64,000 nt of DNA from Methylobacterium thuringiense (GCF_022179645.1 NZ_BPRA01000011.1:1-64000), one strand, 5' to 3'. Counted from the stretch's first letter, positions 25,160 to 34,218 are shown. A program made the numbers and translations. Notes: generated by a model from the letters alone, not told the origin.

Positions 25160-25782
25160 GGTGCGCCCCGCGGCTGGCCGGGAATGTCCGTCCAGATCTT
25201 CTTGGGCTCCGCCTTCAGGTCGTCGCCGTGCTTGCGGTCGAAATCCGGAAAATCCCGGATGAGGCGCGAGGCGACGTCGAGATTGAACTTCGCGTCCCAG
25301 AACTCGGGCCGCGCCTGCAGCGCCCGCCGGTAATCCTGCCGCGCCAGGATCACCAAAGGCCCGGCCGGATCGATGTCGTTCCGCGTCAGATGCTCGAAGG
25401 CCTGCCGCAGGCGGGAATTCGCCATCGCGTAGCGCGCCCGGGCGGAGACATCTGCTTCCTCGCGCCGTTCCAGCGTCTGGACCAGCCCCTCCGCCTCCTC
25501 CAGCCGGTCGCGGCGGGACAGGACCTGAATACGGGCGAGCAGGACCTGGGAGGGCGCCTCGGCGCCGACCGCGACATCCTTGTTCTGCGCGAGGTCGGCA
25601 ATGGTCCGGTTCGCCTGCGCCGTGCGCCAAGCCATTGCCGCGCAAGCGAGAGCTGCGGCGGCGAGCACGATCGGCAGGGCGAGGAGGAGGGCGGGGCGGG
25701 CGCGGCCCCAGGCGCCGGAGAGACGCCCTTGCAGCGATCCGCGCGGGCTGGGACCCGAGAGGGCGAAGGGACCTGAGCTCAT
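25156..25782 (-). CDS. mxaK: MxaK, membrane-anchored maturation protein
   Basis: A 208-aa protein with one membrane helix at about 29-51 (ALLLALPIVLAAAALACAAMAW) and a periplasmic, mostly helical, TPR-like remainder (LARIQVLSRRDRLEEAEGLVQTL, ARQDYRRALQARPEFWDAKFNLDVA). In Methylobacterium it is one of the proteins needed for calcium insertion into methanol dehydrogenase. Overlaps of 4 nt with both mxaC (upstream) and mxaL (downstream) show tight coupling. The function is assigned by position and family. Confidence 0.88.
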   Translation of the reverse strand: MSSGPFALSGPSPRGSLQGRLSGAWGRARPALLLALPIVLAAAALACAAMAWRTAQANRTIADLAQNKDVAVGAEAPSQVLLARIQVLSRRDRLEEAEGLVQTLERREEADVSARARYAMANSRLRQAFEHLTRNDIDPAGPLVILARQDYRRALQARPEFWDAKFNLDVASRLIRDFPDFDRKHGDDLKAEPKKIWTDIPGQPRGAP

Positions 25783-26840
25783 GCGGCGAGCCTTCGCTCT
25801 TCGGTGATGTCCCGGGGTGTCGGCGAACGTGTCATCCGGCGGCGCTCGGCCCGTCCCGGATCGGCTTCCAGGAGCTTGCCCGCGAGCAACACCAGCAGCC
25901 CGAAAGCCGCCAACGCGTAGGCGAAGGGCGTCAGGTCCCGGCGAGGGCGTTGCTCCGTATAGGGAATCGGATCCCGCTCGAGGCTCTCGATCTGGCGGAT
26001 CGCCTCGGCCACGGCCTCCGGCCCCTCGGCCTCGAAGGCGCGGTAGGGCGTGCCGAGGCTCTTGAAGAACAGGTCGAGATGGCGCTCGGGGGCGGCCTGA
26101 GGGGTGTCCTCGCCGGCAGGCTTGTCGCGGATCGAGGGCGAACCCTTGGTGCGCAAGAAGAGCCAGTAGAGGTTCGGCCGGATCTTCGCGAACTCGGCGC
26201 GCAGGGCGCCCTGGATCTTCGGATCGATCACGGCCGCGCCGTCGGAGACCAGCAGCACCGCACGGGAGATCGAGGCCGCCTCCGCCCCGAATTGCGAGAG
26301 CGCCATGGCCAAACCGCGGGCGACGTTGGTGTAATCGAGGCCGGGCCGGTCGATGGCGCCGATGGCGGCGCGGACGGCGTCGTGGCGGTCGGTCATCGGC
26401 ACGACGAGCATCGGTGCGGTCGAGAAGGCCGTGACCGCGAACTGGTCGTGCGCGCGGCTGCCGACGAAGTCGCCGAGCAGACGACGGGAGGCCGCGGCCT
26501 TCGACTCCTCGGCTCCCGAGGGCTGCTTGCCAGCGAATGTCTCGTTCATGGAGCCCGAGCGGTCGATCAGCATCGAGACCTGTGCGCCGATGCCGGTGCG
26601 GGTCACCGTCTCGCCGGAGCGGTAGGGGCCGGCGAGCGCCAGGATCAGGCCCCCGATCGCGAAAAGACCCGCAAGCTTCAGCGCCCAGCCGATCGCTCGC
26701 GACACACCGTCGAACGGCACGGCGGCGATGGCGGAGACGGCCGTCCGGCGCTGGCTCGACGCGACGAGCGGCAGAAGCGCCAGCGGCAGCAGCCACAGGA
26801 CGAGGGGCAGGGTCGTGCCGAAGCGGGAGAGCAAGGTCAT
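25779..26840 (-). CDS. mxaC: MxaC, vWA-domain membrane protein of the mxa operon
   Basis: A 353-aa protein with membrane helices near 10-28, 50-70 and 311-330 and a von Willebrand A domain between. The complete MIDAS motif DRSGSMNE lies around residues 93-100, and LLVSDGAAV follows later. The architecture matches BatA/BatB-type vWA proteins that work with MoxR ATPases. Mutants in this gene lack active methanol dehydrogenase in methylotrophs. The start lies 3 bp beyond the mxaA stop, and the end overlaps mxaK by 4 nt. Confidence 0.9.
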   Translation of the reverse strand: MTLLSRFGTTLPLVLWLLPLALLPLVASSQRRTAVSAIAAVPFDGVSRAIGWALKLAGLFAIGGLILALAGPYRSGETVTRTGIGAQVSMLIDRSGSMNETFAGKQPSGAEESKAAASRRLLGDFVGSRAHDQFAVTAFSTAPMLVVPMTDRHDAVRAAIGAIDRPGLDYTNVARGLAMALSQFGAEAASISRAVLLVSDGAAVIDPKIQGALRAEFAKIRPNLYWLFLRTKGSPSIRDKPAGEDTPQAAPERHLDLFFKSLGTPYRAFEAEGPEAVAEAIRQIESLERDPIPYTEQRPRRDLTPFAYALAAFGLLVLLAGKLLEADPGRAERRRMTRSPTPRDITEERRLAA

Positions 26841-26843
26841 CGC

Positions 26844-27776
26844 TCAGCCTCCCGCCGTCCGCTCGGCTGCGGCGAGATCCCTGGCCACCGTTTCCGCGTC
26901 GCGCAGCGACCATTGGCTGCGCGCTGCGGACGTTTCGCGGCCGAAAAAGGCGAGCCGCGAAGCCGTGAAGAAGCCGGCGAGACCGCTCTGCTGCGGCCGA
27001 TAGGCGGGATGCCGGTCGAGGAAGGCCGGCAGGTCGTCGGCAAGCACGCGCCGCCCGTCCGTTTCATCGAGCCCGCGATGGAGCGCGATCAGCGACTCGC
27101 GATAGGCGGCATCTTGGTCGGGCCGTCGCGCGAGGATGCGCAGGCTGCGCTGGACCCCTGCGAAGGCGCGGCCCCGGCGTTTGCCGAACGGAATCCAGGC
27201 GCGGTCGCGTGCAAGCAGAGCGAGTGTCAGCAGCGCAAGGGCCGCGAAGGCCCCGGCCCAGCGCAGCAGGGGCGCCATGTCCATCGGCGCGGCACGCCCG
27301 TCCGGCCGCATGTACTCGGTCGGGTCCTCGCGTGGGGGCGGCTGCACCTCGCGCAGGGGCGACACGTTGATCGACCAGGCCGGCACCTGCGCTTTCGCCG
27401 TCGTCACGCCGTCCTTACGCTCGCTCGCGACGGTGAGCGCGAAGCCCGGGATTTCCAGGGCGCGGGCGTCGAGCGCCGCGTAGAACGACTGGTAGGTGAG
27501 GTTGAGGCGGATGCGCCGTGCATCGCCCTGAGCGGTGCTCTCGATCGCGATATCCCGGAGGTCGAGCCAGTAGGTCACCGGGCCGGGCTGCGGCAACGAG
27601 GCGGCCTGCACGGCGAAGCCGTCGTCGACGACGATGTCGACCTGAACCCTCACGAGGTCGCCGACGAAGTAGCCGAAGGGGCGCGGCGTCCGCACTTCCA
27701 CCGAGCGCACCTGCGCCTGCAGGGTGTCCGGAAGGGCGATCAGAACGAGGAGAAGGAACGCGAGGCGCAGCATCAT
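26844..27776 (-). CDS. mxaA: MxaA, calcium-insertion/maturation protein
   Basis: A 310-aa protein: signal peptide 1-21 (LAFLLLVLIALPDTLQA), a beta-rich periplasmic domain (VRTPRPFGYFVGDLVRVQVDIVVD ...), a membrane helix about 168-188 (LLRWAGAFAALALLTLALLA) and a cytoplasmic helical tail. MxaA is required for calcium incorporation into MDH. The layout resembles BatD-like partners of MoxR/vWA systems. A second ATG immediately follows the first, so either could be used. Gaps to mxaS and mxaC are 4 and 3 bp. Confidence 0.9.
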   Translation of the reverse strand: MMLRLAFLLLVLIALPDTLQAQVRSVEVRTPRPFGYFVGDLVRVQVDIVVDDGFAVQAASLPQPGPVTYWLDLRDIAIESTAQGDARRIRLNLTYQSFYAALDARALEIPGFALTVASERKDGVTTAKAQVPAWSINVSPLREVQPPPREDPTEYMRPDGRAAPMDMAPLLRWAGAFAALALLTLALLARDRAWIPFGKRRGRAFAGVQRSLRILARRPDQDAAYRESLIALHRGLDETDGRRVLADDLPAFLDRHPAYRPQQSGLAGFFTASRLAFFGRETSAARSQWSLRDAETVARDLAAAERTAGG

Positions 27777-27780
27777 CGCC

Positions 27781-28626
27781 TCAGGTCGTCATGAGGTGGC
27801 GGCTCAGCATCTCGGCGTCGAAGCGGGCTTCGAGCCGGAAGGGCGAGCGGCCATAGGTCGAAGCGATCCGGCGCAGGGTGTCGAGGCGCTCCCGCTCCCG
27901 CGCATGCCAGCGCCGGCGCAGGCTCGGGCGCATGAACACGGTCCGCCTGCCGCCGCCTTCGAGATCGTCGAACTCCATCAGCCCGAACGACGGTAGCGCC
28001 TCGTCTTCGGACGCATCGGCGAGGAGCACCGGCACGACGTCGTGCAGGGCAAGTCCCGAAAACACCTGTTCGATGAGCGCCTCGGGCCAGCGAAAATCGG
28101 AAATCACTAAGACGAGCTTCGGCCGTCCGGCGAGCCGGCGCGGAACCTCCGCCAGTCCACGCGCGCTCGCACCCCGGCAGTGCATGTCGCCGATCCGGGC
28201 GGCATGCTCCATCGCGATCCCCTGCCGGCGGGTAGCCGGCAAAAACACGTCCTCACGGATCGCGTCGTCGCAGCCGATCAGACCGAAGGCATCGCCGATA
28301 CGCGTCGCGGAGGTGGCGAGGCCGGTGCAGAGATCGGCAACGAGCGCCATGCGGTCGGCCTCACCGCGGAAGCGCATGGAGGCGGACAGGTCGACGAGTG
28401 CCCAGACTTCGATCGCGGTGCGCGTCTCGAAGCGGCGGACATAGGTGCCCTCGAACGGATCGCGCAAAGTCGCGCGGATGTCGATGCGGCGCGCATCCGG
28501 CAACCGCAGGAACGGCACCTGATCGCGAAACGTGCCGAGCCCGCCGGCATCGCGGCCGCGGTGGGCGCCGACGACGCTGCCGCCCGGCCGCCAATGGGGA
28601 AGATAGACGACCTCGCCCGTGCTCAC
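27781..28626 (-). CDS. mxaS: MxaS, DUF58/vWA-like protein
   Basis: A 281-aa cytoplasmic protein of the DUF58 family, with DLRA-type LRDPFEGTYVRRFETR and a MIDAS-like DLSASMRF motif (Asp-x-Ser-x-Ser), then LVLVISDFRWPEA. DUF58 proteins act with MoxR-type ATPases; here the partner would be MxaR. The start is GTG 28626 in a 4-nt GTGA overlap with the mxaR stop. No membrane segment is evident. It is needed for methanol dehydrogenase activity in methylotrophs, although the exact step is not known. Confidence 0.9.
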   Translation of the reverse strand: MSTGEVVYLPHWRPGGSVVGAHRGRDAGGLGTFRDQVPFLRLPDARRIDIRATLRDPFEGTYVRRFETRTAIEVWALVDLSASMRFRGEADRMALVADLCTGLATSATRIGDAFGLIGCDDAIREDVFLPATRRQGIAMEHAARIGDMHCRGASARGLAEVPRRLAGRPKLVLVISDFRWPEALIEQVFSGLALHDVVPVLLADASEDEALPSFGLMEFDDLEGGGRRTVFMRPSLRRRWHARERERLDTLRRIASTYGRSPFRLEARFDAEMLSRHLMTT

Positions 28627-29654
28627 GGTGCCGGCACCGTCTCGAACACCGCGCGGATCAGGCCCGGCACGATGGTCTCGCGGCGCATCTCGTAGACCGG
28701 CTCGAGGAAGACGCGGTGGGCCATCACCTCGGGGAACACGTCGCGGATGTCCTCCGGCACGAGGAACTCGCGGCCTTCGAGCCAGGCGCGAACGCGGGCG
28801 GCACGGACCAGGAAGGCGAGACCGCGGGGCGAAGCGCCGCCCTTGATCAGTGCCGTCATGTCGACGCCGGGCAGGCGGATGCCGGCCTCGGCGGGCCGTA
28901 CCAAGGCCTCCCATAGGGCGACGACGTAGGCTTCGATCTCCGGCGATGCCTTGATCGAGTGCTGGATCGCGTTCGCGATACCCGAGACGGCAGCATGGTC
29001 GATGACGCTGGCCTCGATGGCTTCGACCAGGGCATCGGTGTCGTGGAAGCGAGGATCGAAGACGAGGTCGCGGCGAGCCTGAGCATCACGCGGGGCCTCC
29101 ATCCCGATCTCCATCAAGAAGCGGTCGCGGGCGGCTGCCGGAAGTTCGAAGGTTTCTTCGCGCTCGACGCGGTTGCGGTCGGCGAAGACCTGGAGATCGG
29201 GGAAGTGATACTCGCGATTGAAGGCGGTGAGGCTGCGCTCGGCCATCAGGCGCAGCAGCAGCGAATGCACTTGTGGCCGGGCGCGGTTGATCTCGTTGAA
29301 GAAGAAGACCGACAGGTCCTCGGCCTTGCGCAGGACCGGGCCGGGCTCGACCCGCGGGCGGCCGTCGTCGGCGAGGTAGGTGTGATAGATCAGGTCGGAG
29401 GGCATCATGTCGACGGTGCCTTCGACCCGCTCGTAGGCGCCGCCGAGCGCCCGGGCGACGGCCCGCAGCAGGGTCGTCTTGCCAACGCCGACATCGCCTT
29501 CCAGCAGCACGTGACCGCGGGCGAAGATCGCGATCGTCACGAGGCGGACGGCGCGTTCCTGCCCGACGACGGCCTTGCCGACCTCGCACTGGAAGCGGGC
29601 GGCGGTGTCGCGCCAATCGGTGAGCATCGCGTCGCCGTGGCGAATGGTGTTCAT
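28623..29654 (-). CDS. mxaR: MxaR, MoxR-family AAA+ ATPase
   Basis: A 343-aa AAA+ ATPase, founding type of the MoxR family, thought to act as a chaperone with the vWA proteins MxaS, MxaC and MxaL in methanol dehydrogenase assembly. Walker A is GDVGVGKT (residues 53-60). The Walker B region reads VFFFNEINRARPQ, with Asn120 where most MoxR proteins have Asp, followed by the conserved Glu121. Sensor 1 is near VFADRNRVE and the lid domain includes GASPRGLAFLVRAARV. ATG 29654 is the start; the open frame upstream is translated repeat. Confidence 0.93.
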   Translation of the reverse strand: MNTIRHGDAMLTDWRDTAARFQCEVGKAVVGQERAVRLVTIAIFARGHVLLEGDVGVGKTTLLRAVARALGGAYERVEGTVDMMPSDLIYHTYLADDGRPRVEPGPVLRKAEDLSVFFFNEINRARPQVHSLLLRLMAERSLTAFNREYHFPDLQVFADRNRVEREETFELPAAARDRFLMEIGMEAPRDAQARRDLVFDPRFHDTDALVEAIEASVIDHAAVSGIANAIQHSIKASPEIEAYVVALWEALVRPAEAGIRLPGVDMTALIKGGASPRGLAFLVRAARVRAWLEGREFLVPEDIRDVFPEVMAHRVFLEPVYEMRRETIVPGLIRAVFETVPAP

Positions 29655-29738
29655 TGTCCTGAACCCTGGATTTTCTTGGCCTCCGTCCGAGGCGTCCGCG
29701 TGTCGCCGGAGCTTTACGGTTGCAAGGCGGACAATGCT

Positions 29739-29848
29739 CTCCTCCCCCTTGTTGGGAGGAGTTGGAGGTGGGGGCGGCTCCGCCTGCCTCCGACCGAGGC
29801 AAGCGGAACCACCCCCACCCTCGATCCCTCCCCACAAGGGGGAGGGAA
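29739..29848. repeat. Palindromic repeat, family A copy 2
   Basis: About 110 bp: CCTCCCCCTTGTTGGGAGGAG, then GGAGGTGGGGGCGG, a short spacer, GCGGAACCACCCCCACCC, and CTCCCCACAAGGGGGAGGG. Both hairpin arms and the long inverted pair are present. It fills the gap between mxaI and mxaR. Confidence 0.9.
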
Positions 29849-29901
29849 GGTGTCACGGTCGGTCGCCGCGGGAACTGAAGACCCGACGGCTCTCCGCGCT
29901 T

Positions 29902-30195
29902 TCAGTTCGCCGAGGAGAACTTGGCGATGTCGTATTCGAACTTGCCGGTCTTCTTGGCGTTCTCGACGCGCTGCTTGTTGCGGTCTTCCATCTGCTTGAT
30001 GGAGTCGGCCTGCTTAGCGACCTCCTTCGGGTCGTGCTTCGGGTCGTACTTCGAACCCGCGACCTTGTCGGGGAAGCCGGGCTTCGGCTCCCAGCAATTG
30101 CCGGCCGCCTTGCACTTCTGGCCGTCATAGGCCACCGCCGGCAGCGCCAGCGCCGAACCGACCACGATCGCCGCAGCGTAAACGAATGTCCGCAT
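29902..30195 (-). CDS. mxaI: Methanol dehydrogenase small (beta) subunit MxaI
   Basis: A 97-aa precursor: signal peptide of about 23 residues (TFVYAAAIVVGSALALPAVA), then the mature beta subunit beginning YDGQKCKAAGNCWEPKPGFP. Two cysteines form the single expected disulfide, and the long Lys/Glu-rich helix KQADSIKQMEDRNKQRVENA wraps round MxaF in known structures. It forms the alpha2-beta2 enzyme with MxaF in the periplasm. GGAGG supports ATG 30195; an ATG 6 nt upstream is less well spaced. It precedes a repeat and mxaR. Confidence 0.95.
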   Translation of the reverse strand: MRTFVYAAAIVVGSALALPAVAYDGQKCKAAGNCWEPKPGFPDKVAGSKYDPKHDPKEVAKQADSIKQMEDRNKQRVENAKKTGKFEYDIAKFSSAN

Positions 30196-30282
30196 GATCA
30201 TTCCTCCGTCTCTTCCCTGGTTGCGGCTCGGGCGCCGCTTATTCGTCGCGCCTGACCTACGCGACGTGCTCTTCGAGAACGA

Positions 30283-30873
30283 TCATTCCAGCGGCTTGCA
30301 CTGGCCTTTCTCGTCCTTCGAGAAGGTCTCGCCCTCTTTGTAGGGCTTGTAAGCTTTCTTCTGCTCGGCGCTGAGCCAGACCGCGTCCTTGGCCGGCCCC
30401 GTGTAGAGGTGCCGCACCCAGGTCACGACCTGCAGGATCTCGTCGGGGTTCAGGTTCTCGTTGTGCGGGCCCATCATGCCGTTGGCGCCGCCGAATATCG
30501 TCGAGAACAGTCCCTTATCTTCGGTGTTGGACGGATAGGTCCAGTAATTGTCATTGAGACCGGGCCCGAGCTTGCCCTCCGCCAGATGGCCGTGGCAACC
30601 GGAGCAAGACGTCGCGAACAGGCTCTGGCCATTGCGCAGGCAAGACTTGTCCTCGAGATAGATGTTCTCTCCGGTCTCGAGGAACTTCTTGACCCCAGCT
30701 GTATCGCGGCCGCCTTCCTTACCCTGCGAGGTATCGAGGGTCTCGCCCGTCACGGTGTTCTGAAGGACGACCCCGGAACTCGGGGCGGATTGCGGCTGGG
30801 CGAAGGCGGGCAGGCTCACCGAGGCGGCGAGTAGCCCGAGAAGTGCAGCAAAACCCGTGTGTTTCAGCGTCAT
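30283..30873 (-). CDS. mxaG: Cytochrome cL MxaG, electron acceptor of methanol dehydrogenase
   Basis: A 196-aa periplasmic c-type cytochrome that takes electrons from MDH and passes them to cytochrome cH and the terminal oxidase. Signal peptide residues 1-25 (LLGLLAASVSLPAFA). The haem site is Cys90-Ser-Gly-Cys93-His94, and a methionine ligand candidate lies in NGMMGPHN (Met133/134). The long N- and C-terminal extensions and WTYPSNTEDKGLFSTIFGGANGMMGPHN are specific to cytochrome cL. The length agrees with the M. extorquens protein. Between mxaJ and mxaI in the canonical order. Confidence 0.95.
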   Translation of the reverse strand: MTLKHTGFAALLGLLAASVSLPAFAQPQSAPSSGVVLQNTVTGETLDTSQGKEGGRDTAGVKKFLETGENIYLEDKSCLRNGQSLFATSCSGCHGHLAEGKLGPGLNDNYWTYPSNTEDKGLFSTIFGGANGMMGPHNENLNPDEILQVVTWVRHLYTGPAKDAVWLSAEQKKAYKPYKEGETFSKDEKGQCKPLE

Positions 30874-30973
30874 CGGTGTCTTTCGGTGCTCCGGTCCGAT
30901 CCTCCGGCGGGGTCGTTCGCGCCCCGATCCGGAGTGGAATGCGTTGTGTCTGATCGAGCGAGGGTGGGTTCGC

Positions 30974-31897
30974 TCAGTTCGAGGCCGGCGTGGTCGGCAC
31001 GCCCTCGTCCTTGAGGATCGCCTCGATCTTCGGCTTCGCCTTTGCGATGCCGGCGTCGAGGGCGTCGCGCAGGGCTTCGTCCCCCTTCCGCACGCCCATC
31101 GACTGGTCGAAGCTCTGCGGCATCTTCTGGCCGTCGCTGCGGACGGTGTCGTCGGGCACCAGCGTCATGCGCAGCGGCGTCGAGGATTCCTTGACGTAGC
31201 GGCCGACATCGGGCGCGAAGGCGACGGCGACGTCGGCCTTGTTGGTGGCGACTTCCGTGACCATCCGGCCGGAATCGATCTGGGTGTACTGGTTTCGGGC
31301 GGCCCGGAAGTTCACGAGCGAGTAGAGGTAGGCCATGTCCTCTTCGTAGCGCCCGATATCCTTGAGCATCGCCTCGCTCGGGGTGCCGAAGCCGACGACC
31401 ATGTGGTCGACGCTCTTCAGGCGCGGATCGGCCCAGGACTTGATGTCGAGGTCCTTGTCGGCGCGGGTGATGAAGACGTAGCCGCTGCGATAGTAGGGCT
31501 TGGTGGTCAGCACGCGCGGATCGTCGCTGTCGAGACCGACGACGACATCGCAGAGCTTCTTCTCCAGGCCGTCGCGCACGAGGTAGATCGCGGCCTTGGA
31601 ATTCCACACGAACTGGGGCTTGCGGCCCATGGCCTCGGCCACGGCGGCCGCGATCTTGTTCTCCAGGCCCGAACCGTCCTTCATCGAGAGCGGCGGCTGC
31701 TTTTCGGAGGCGCAGATGCGCAGAACCGAGGGGTCGGCCGGTGCGGCGTCCGCAGCCCTGGCCGGAGCCGTCGTGGTCTCGGAGGGAGGAACCTGCGCCT
31801 CGGACTCGCCGGCCGCGCGCGCGGCGGTTCCGGCTGCGAGGGCGAGAAGGGCCGCGGCGGAAACCGCAGCGAGATGTCGTCCAGTGACGAACCGCAT
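30974..31897 (-). CDS. mxaJ: MxaJ, periplasmic solute-binding-protein-like assembly factor
   Basis: A 307-aa protein with signal peptide 1-28 and a periplasmic type II solute-binding fold (VLRICASEKQPPLSMKDGSGLENKIAAAVAEAMGRKP, VVVGLDSDDPRVLTTKPYYRSGYVF). In methylotrophs it is needed for active methanol dehydrogenase and can associate with the enzyme; it is not a transporter component. An Ala/Pro-rich stretch (about 29-55) follows the signal peptide. It lies 151 bp downstream of mxaF and 100 bp before mxaG. Confidence 0.93.
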   Translation of the reverse strand: MRFVTGRHLAAVSAAALLALAAGTAARAAGESEAQVPPSETTTAPARAADAAPADPSVLRICASEKQPPLSMKDGSGLENKIAAAVAEAMGRKPQFVWNSKAAIYLVRDGLEKKLCDVVVGLDSDDPRVLTTKPYYRSGYVFITRADKDLDIKSWADPRLKSVDHMVVGFGTPSEAMLKDIGRYEEDMAYLYSLVNFRAARNQYTQIDSGRMVTEVATNKADVAVAFAPDVGRYVKESSTPLRMTLVPDDTVRSDGQKMPQSFDQSMGVRKGDEALRDALDAGIAKAKPKIEAILKDEGVPTTPASN

Positions 31898-32048
31898 GGT
31901 CTTGGAAACCCGTTTCCTCGTTGATCGTCTTTGCGGTTTGGGCGCGCGGCCGGGGTGGCGTTCCCCGAAGACCGTCGTTCATGCCGTTCCGCGTGGGAGG
32001 CTCCGCAGGTTCAAGACGAACCCGCGAAGCCCCATCGTTCAGGTCGAC

Positions 32049-33926
32049 TTACTTGGAGACGAACTCACCGACGTTCGGGTCGTCGTAGGGACCCTTGCCG
32101 TTGAGGGAGAACACCACCACGCCGCCGCCCATCTGGGTGTAGTTGGCGAGCTTCTTGAAGGCGCCGACCGCGCCGAGACCGGCGGTCGGATCCTGAAGGT
32201 CGAACACTAGGCCGACACCCGGCCAGCCGCCGACGCCGTACATGATGGCGACGTACTGATCGCCCTTGTGGGTGTAGGTCATCGGGTAGCCGATGGCGCC
32301 GGACGGCAGCTTGAACTTCCAGAGAAGGTCGCCGTTGTCGGAGTCACGGGCCTTGATGTAGCCGTCCAGCGTTCCGTAGAGGACGAGGTCGCCGGCAGTC
32401 GCCGTCGTACCGCCCCAAACGGCGAACCGCTCCATCTTCTCCCAATTGAACTTGCCGGTGATCGCGTTGTAGCTCTTGATCTGGCCAAGTCCTTCGTAGT
32501 TCTGGCGGTCACCCTTCGGGCCCGGGTACATGTTCAGCGTCGCACCGACGAAGAACTGACCTGCGCGGTACGGAAGCATGAAGGGCTCCCAGTCCATGCA
32601 GATGTGGTTGATGCCCATGAAGAAGGCTTCACGCTTCGGGTCGTAGGAGTCGTGACCCTGGTTGTGATAGCCCATCGCCGAGGGACAGATGTCCTTGGCG
32701 AGGTGGTCCATGCGGGTGCCGTACTCGGGATCGCGCACCGGGGTGCCCGTCTTCAGGTCGACGGACTTGAACACGTTGACGGTGTCGTCGATCTTGTTGG
32801 CCGAGACCAGCGAGCCGTCGGTCCGGTCGAGCGTGTAGACGATGCCGTTGCGGTCCGGGTGGGTGAGAAGCTTGCGCATCTTCCCATCCTTGTCCTTCTG
32901 CTCGGACAGCATCATCACGTTGACGCCGGCGTAGTCCCACTCGTCGTGCGGCGTCTTCTGGTAGCCGAAGTGAGCCTCACCCGTATCGGCGTCGCGGCCG
33001 AAGATGGTCATGGTCCACTTGTTGTCGCCGGGACGCATGGTCTCGTTCCACGGCGCCGGGTTGCCGGTGCCGAAGTAGATCATGTTGGTGCCCGGATCGT
33101 AGGCGTACCAGCCCCAGTTGGTGCCGCCGCCGATCTTCCAGGCATCGCCCTCCCACGTCGCCGTGCCGAGGTCCTTCTGGCCGTAATGGGGGTTCTTGAT
33201 GTTGAAGTCGGAAGCCAGCAGCAGGTCCTTGTCGGGACCGGTCGCGTAGGCGCGCCAGACCTGGGCACCGGTCTTCACGTCGTAGGCGGTGAGATAGCCG
33301 CGCACGCCGAGCTCGGCGCCCGAGGAACCGATGATCACCTTGTCCTTCACGACGTAGGGAGCGATCGTCAGGGTCGAGCCGACCTTGATGTCCGAGTTCT
33401 CGATCTTCCAGACCGTCTCGCCGGTTTCGGCGTTGAGCGCTGCGACGTGGCCGTCGAGCTGGGTCTTGAGGATCAGGCCCGGGGTCTTGCCGTCGCCGGG
33501 CCAGTAGGCGAGGCCGCGGTTGACGAGGTCGCAGCAGGCCACGGCGCGAGCGGCCGGGTTCTGCTTCGGCTTGTCCTGCCAGAGGATCTTGCCCGGATCG
33601 TCGAGACCGAGGGCGAAGGTGTAGTTCGGGAACGAGGTGTGGATGTACATCTTGCCGTCGACGACGAGCGGTGCACCCTCGTGACCGTTCAGCAGGCCGG
33701 TGGAGAACGTCCACGCCGGGCGCAGCTGCTTCACGTTGCTTTTGTTGACCTGCTTCAACTCGCTGTAGTTGTTTGAGTCGTAGTTCTTGCCGGGCATGAC
33801 CCAGTTGTCATCGCTCTTCGAGAGTGTGACGAGCTTGTCGTCGGCCGCAGCCGCGATGCTCGACGCGGCGATCGGCGCGAACGCCACCACCGCCAACAGA
33901 GAAACCGAACTTAAGAGTCTGCTCAT
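32049..33926 (-). CDS. mxaF: Methanol dehydrogenase large (alpha) subunit MxaF, calcium type
   Basis: A 625-aa PQQ-dependent quinoprotein that oxidises methanol to formaldehyde in the periplasm. Signal peptide of about 28 residues, then an eight-bladed propeller. Key residues, with an offset of 28 from the classic numbering: vicinal disulfide Cys131-Cys132 (AVACCDL), calcium ligands Glu205 (SSGAELG) and Asn289 (TGNPAPWN), catalytic Asp331 in EWDYAG. Ala333 two residues after the catalytic Asp marks the Ca-dependent MxaF; XoxF has Asp there. AGGAGA lies 7 nt before ATG 33926. It is the first gene of the mxa operon. Confidence 0.98.
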   Translation of the reverse strand: MSRLLSSVSLLAVVAFAPIAASSIAAAADDKLVTLSKSDDNWVMPGKNYDSNNYSELKQVNKSNVKQLRPAWTFSTGLLNGHEGAPLVVDGKMYIHTSFPNYTFALGLDDPGKILWQDKPKQNPAARAVACCDLVNRGLAYWPGDGKTPGLILKTQLDGHVAALNAETGETVWKIENSDIKVGSTLTIAPYVVKDKVIIGSSGAELGVRGYLTAYDVKTGAQVWRAYATGPDKDLLLASDFNIKNPHYGQKDLGTATWEGDAWKIGGGTNWGWYAYDPGTNMIYFGTGNPAPWNETMRPGDNKWTMTIFGRDADTGEAHFGYQKTPHDEWDYAGVNVMMLSEQKDKDGKMRKLLTHPDRNGIVYTLDRTDGSLVSANKIDDTVNVFKSVDLKTGTPVRDPEYGTRMDHLAKDICPSAMGYHNQGHDSYDPKREAFFMGINHICMDWEPFMLPYRAGQFFVGATLNMYPGPKGDRQNYEGLGQIKSYNAITGKFNWEKMERFAVWGGTTATAGDLVLYGTLDGYIKARDSDNGDLLWKFKLPSGAIGYPMTYTHKGDQYVAIMYGVGGWPGVGLVFDLQDPTAGLGAVGAFKKLANYTQMGGGVVVFSLNGKGPYDDPNVGEFVSK

Positions 33927-34034
33927 CCTGCGTCTCCTAGCCTGTCCGCCGCGTCTTTCGACCTCGCGGCCATGCGTGGCTATTTCCCTCACGGAGCGGA
34001 AGCACATCTCAATTGACCTTCGCCTTTACGGCTT

Positions 34035-34075
34035 GGTCTATAAGATCCAGCTAAGAATAACCGGTCTTATAAGAG
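34035..34075 (-). repeat. Direct repeat in the mxaF leader
   Basis: Read on the mxaF strand, the words CTCTTATAAGACC (34063-34075) and ATCTTATAGACC (34035-34046) repeat 28 bp apart in an AT-rich part of the predicted 5' untranslated leader. Purpose unknown; possibly an mRNA feature or a regulator site. Confidence 0.5.
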
Positions 34076-34101
34076 ATTTATTACTGCCTCTCGTCCTGTC
34101 A

Positions 34102-34131
34102 TTTCTAGGCAGCACCGTGGACAAAAGTCTT
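34102..34131 (-). promoter_or_regulatory. mxaF promoter (-35 AAGACT, -10 TAGAAA)
   Basis: On the mxaF strand: AAGACT (34131-34126), exactly 18 bp, then TAGAAA (34107-34102). This matches the AAGACA/TAGAAA class reported for mxa promoters of M. extorquens. Transcription would start near 34095, giving a leader of about 170 nt before ATG 33926. Confidence 0.8.
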
Positions 34132-34218
34132 TAGACACTTCGACATTTGTAGGCGGGAGCAACTGGCATTGACGCGCAGGGCAATGCGTAATGCTTCCTC
34201 TGCGCCCGTCTCGTGCTT

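Noticed and set aside
25635..27794. A 719-codon open frame on the + strand across mxaK/mxaC/mxaA
   Set aside because: It is antisense to three overlapping mxa genes with clear motifs; its translation is Arg/Gln/Gly-rich, as expected for a high-GC shadow.
32049..33926. Possibility that the MDH gene is lanthanide-dependent xoxF
   Set aside because: The residue two after the catalytic Asp is Ala (WDYA), and mxaJ, mxaG, mxaI and the maturation genes follow in mxa order.
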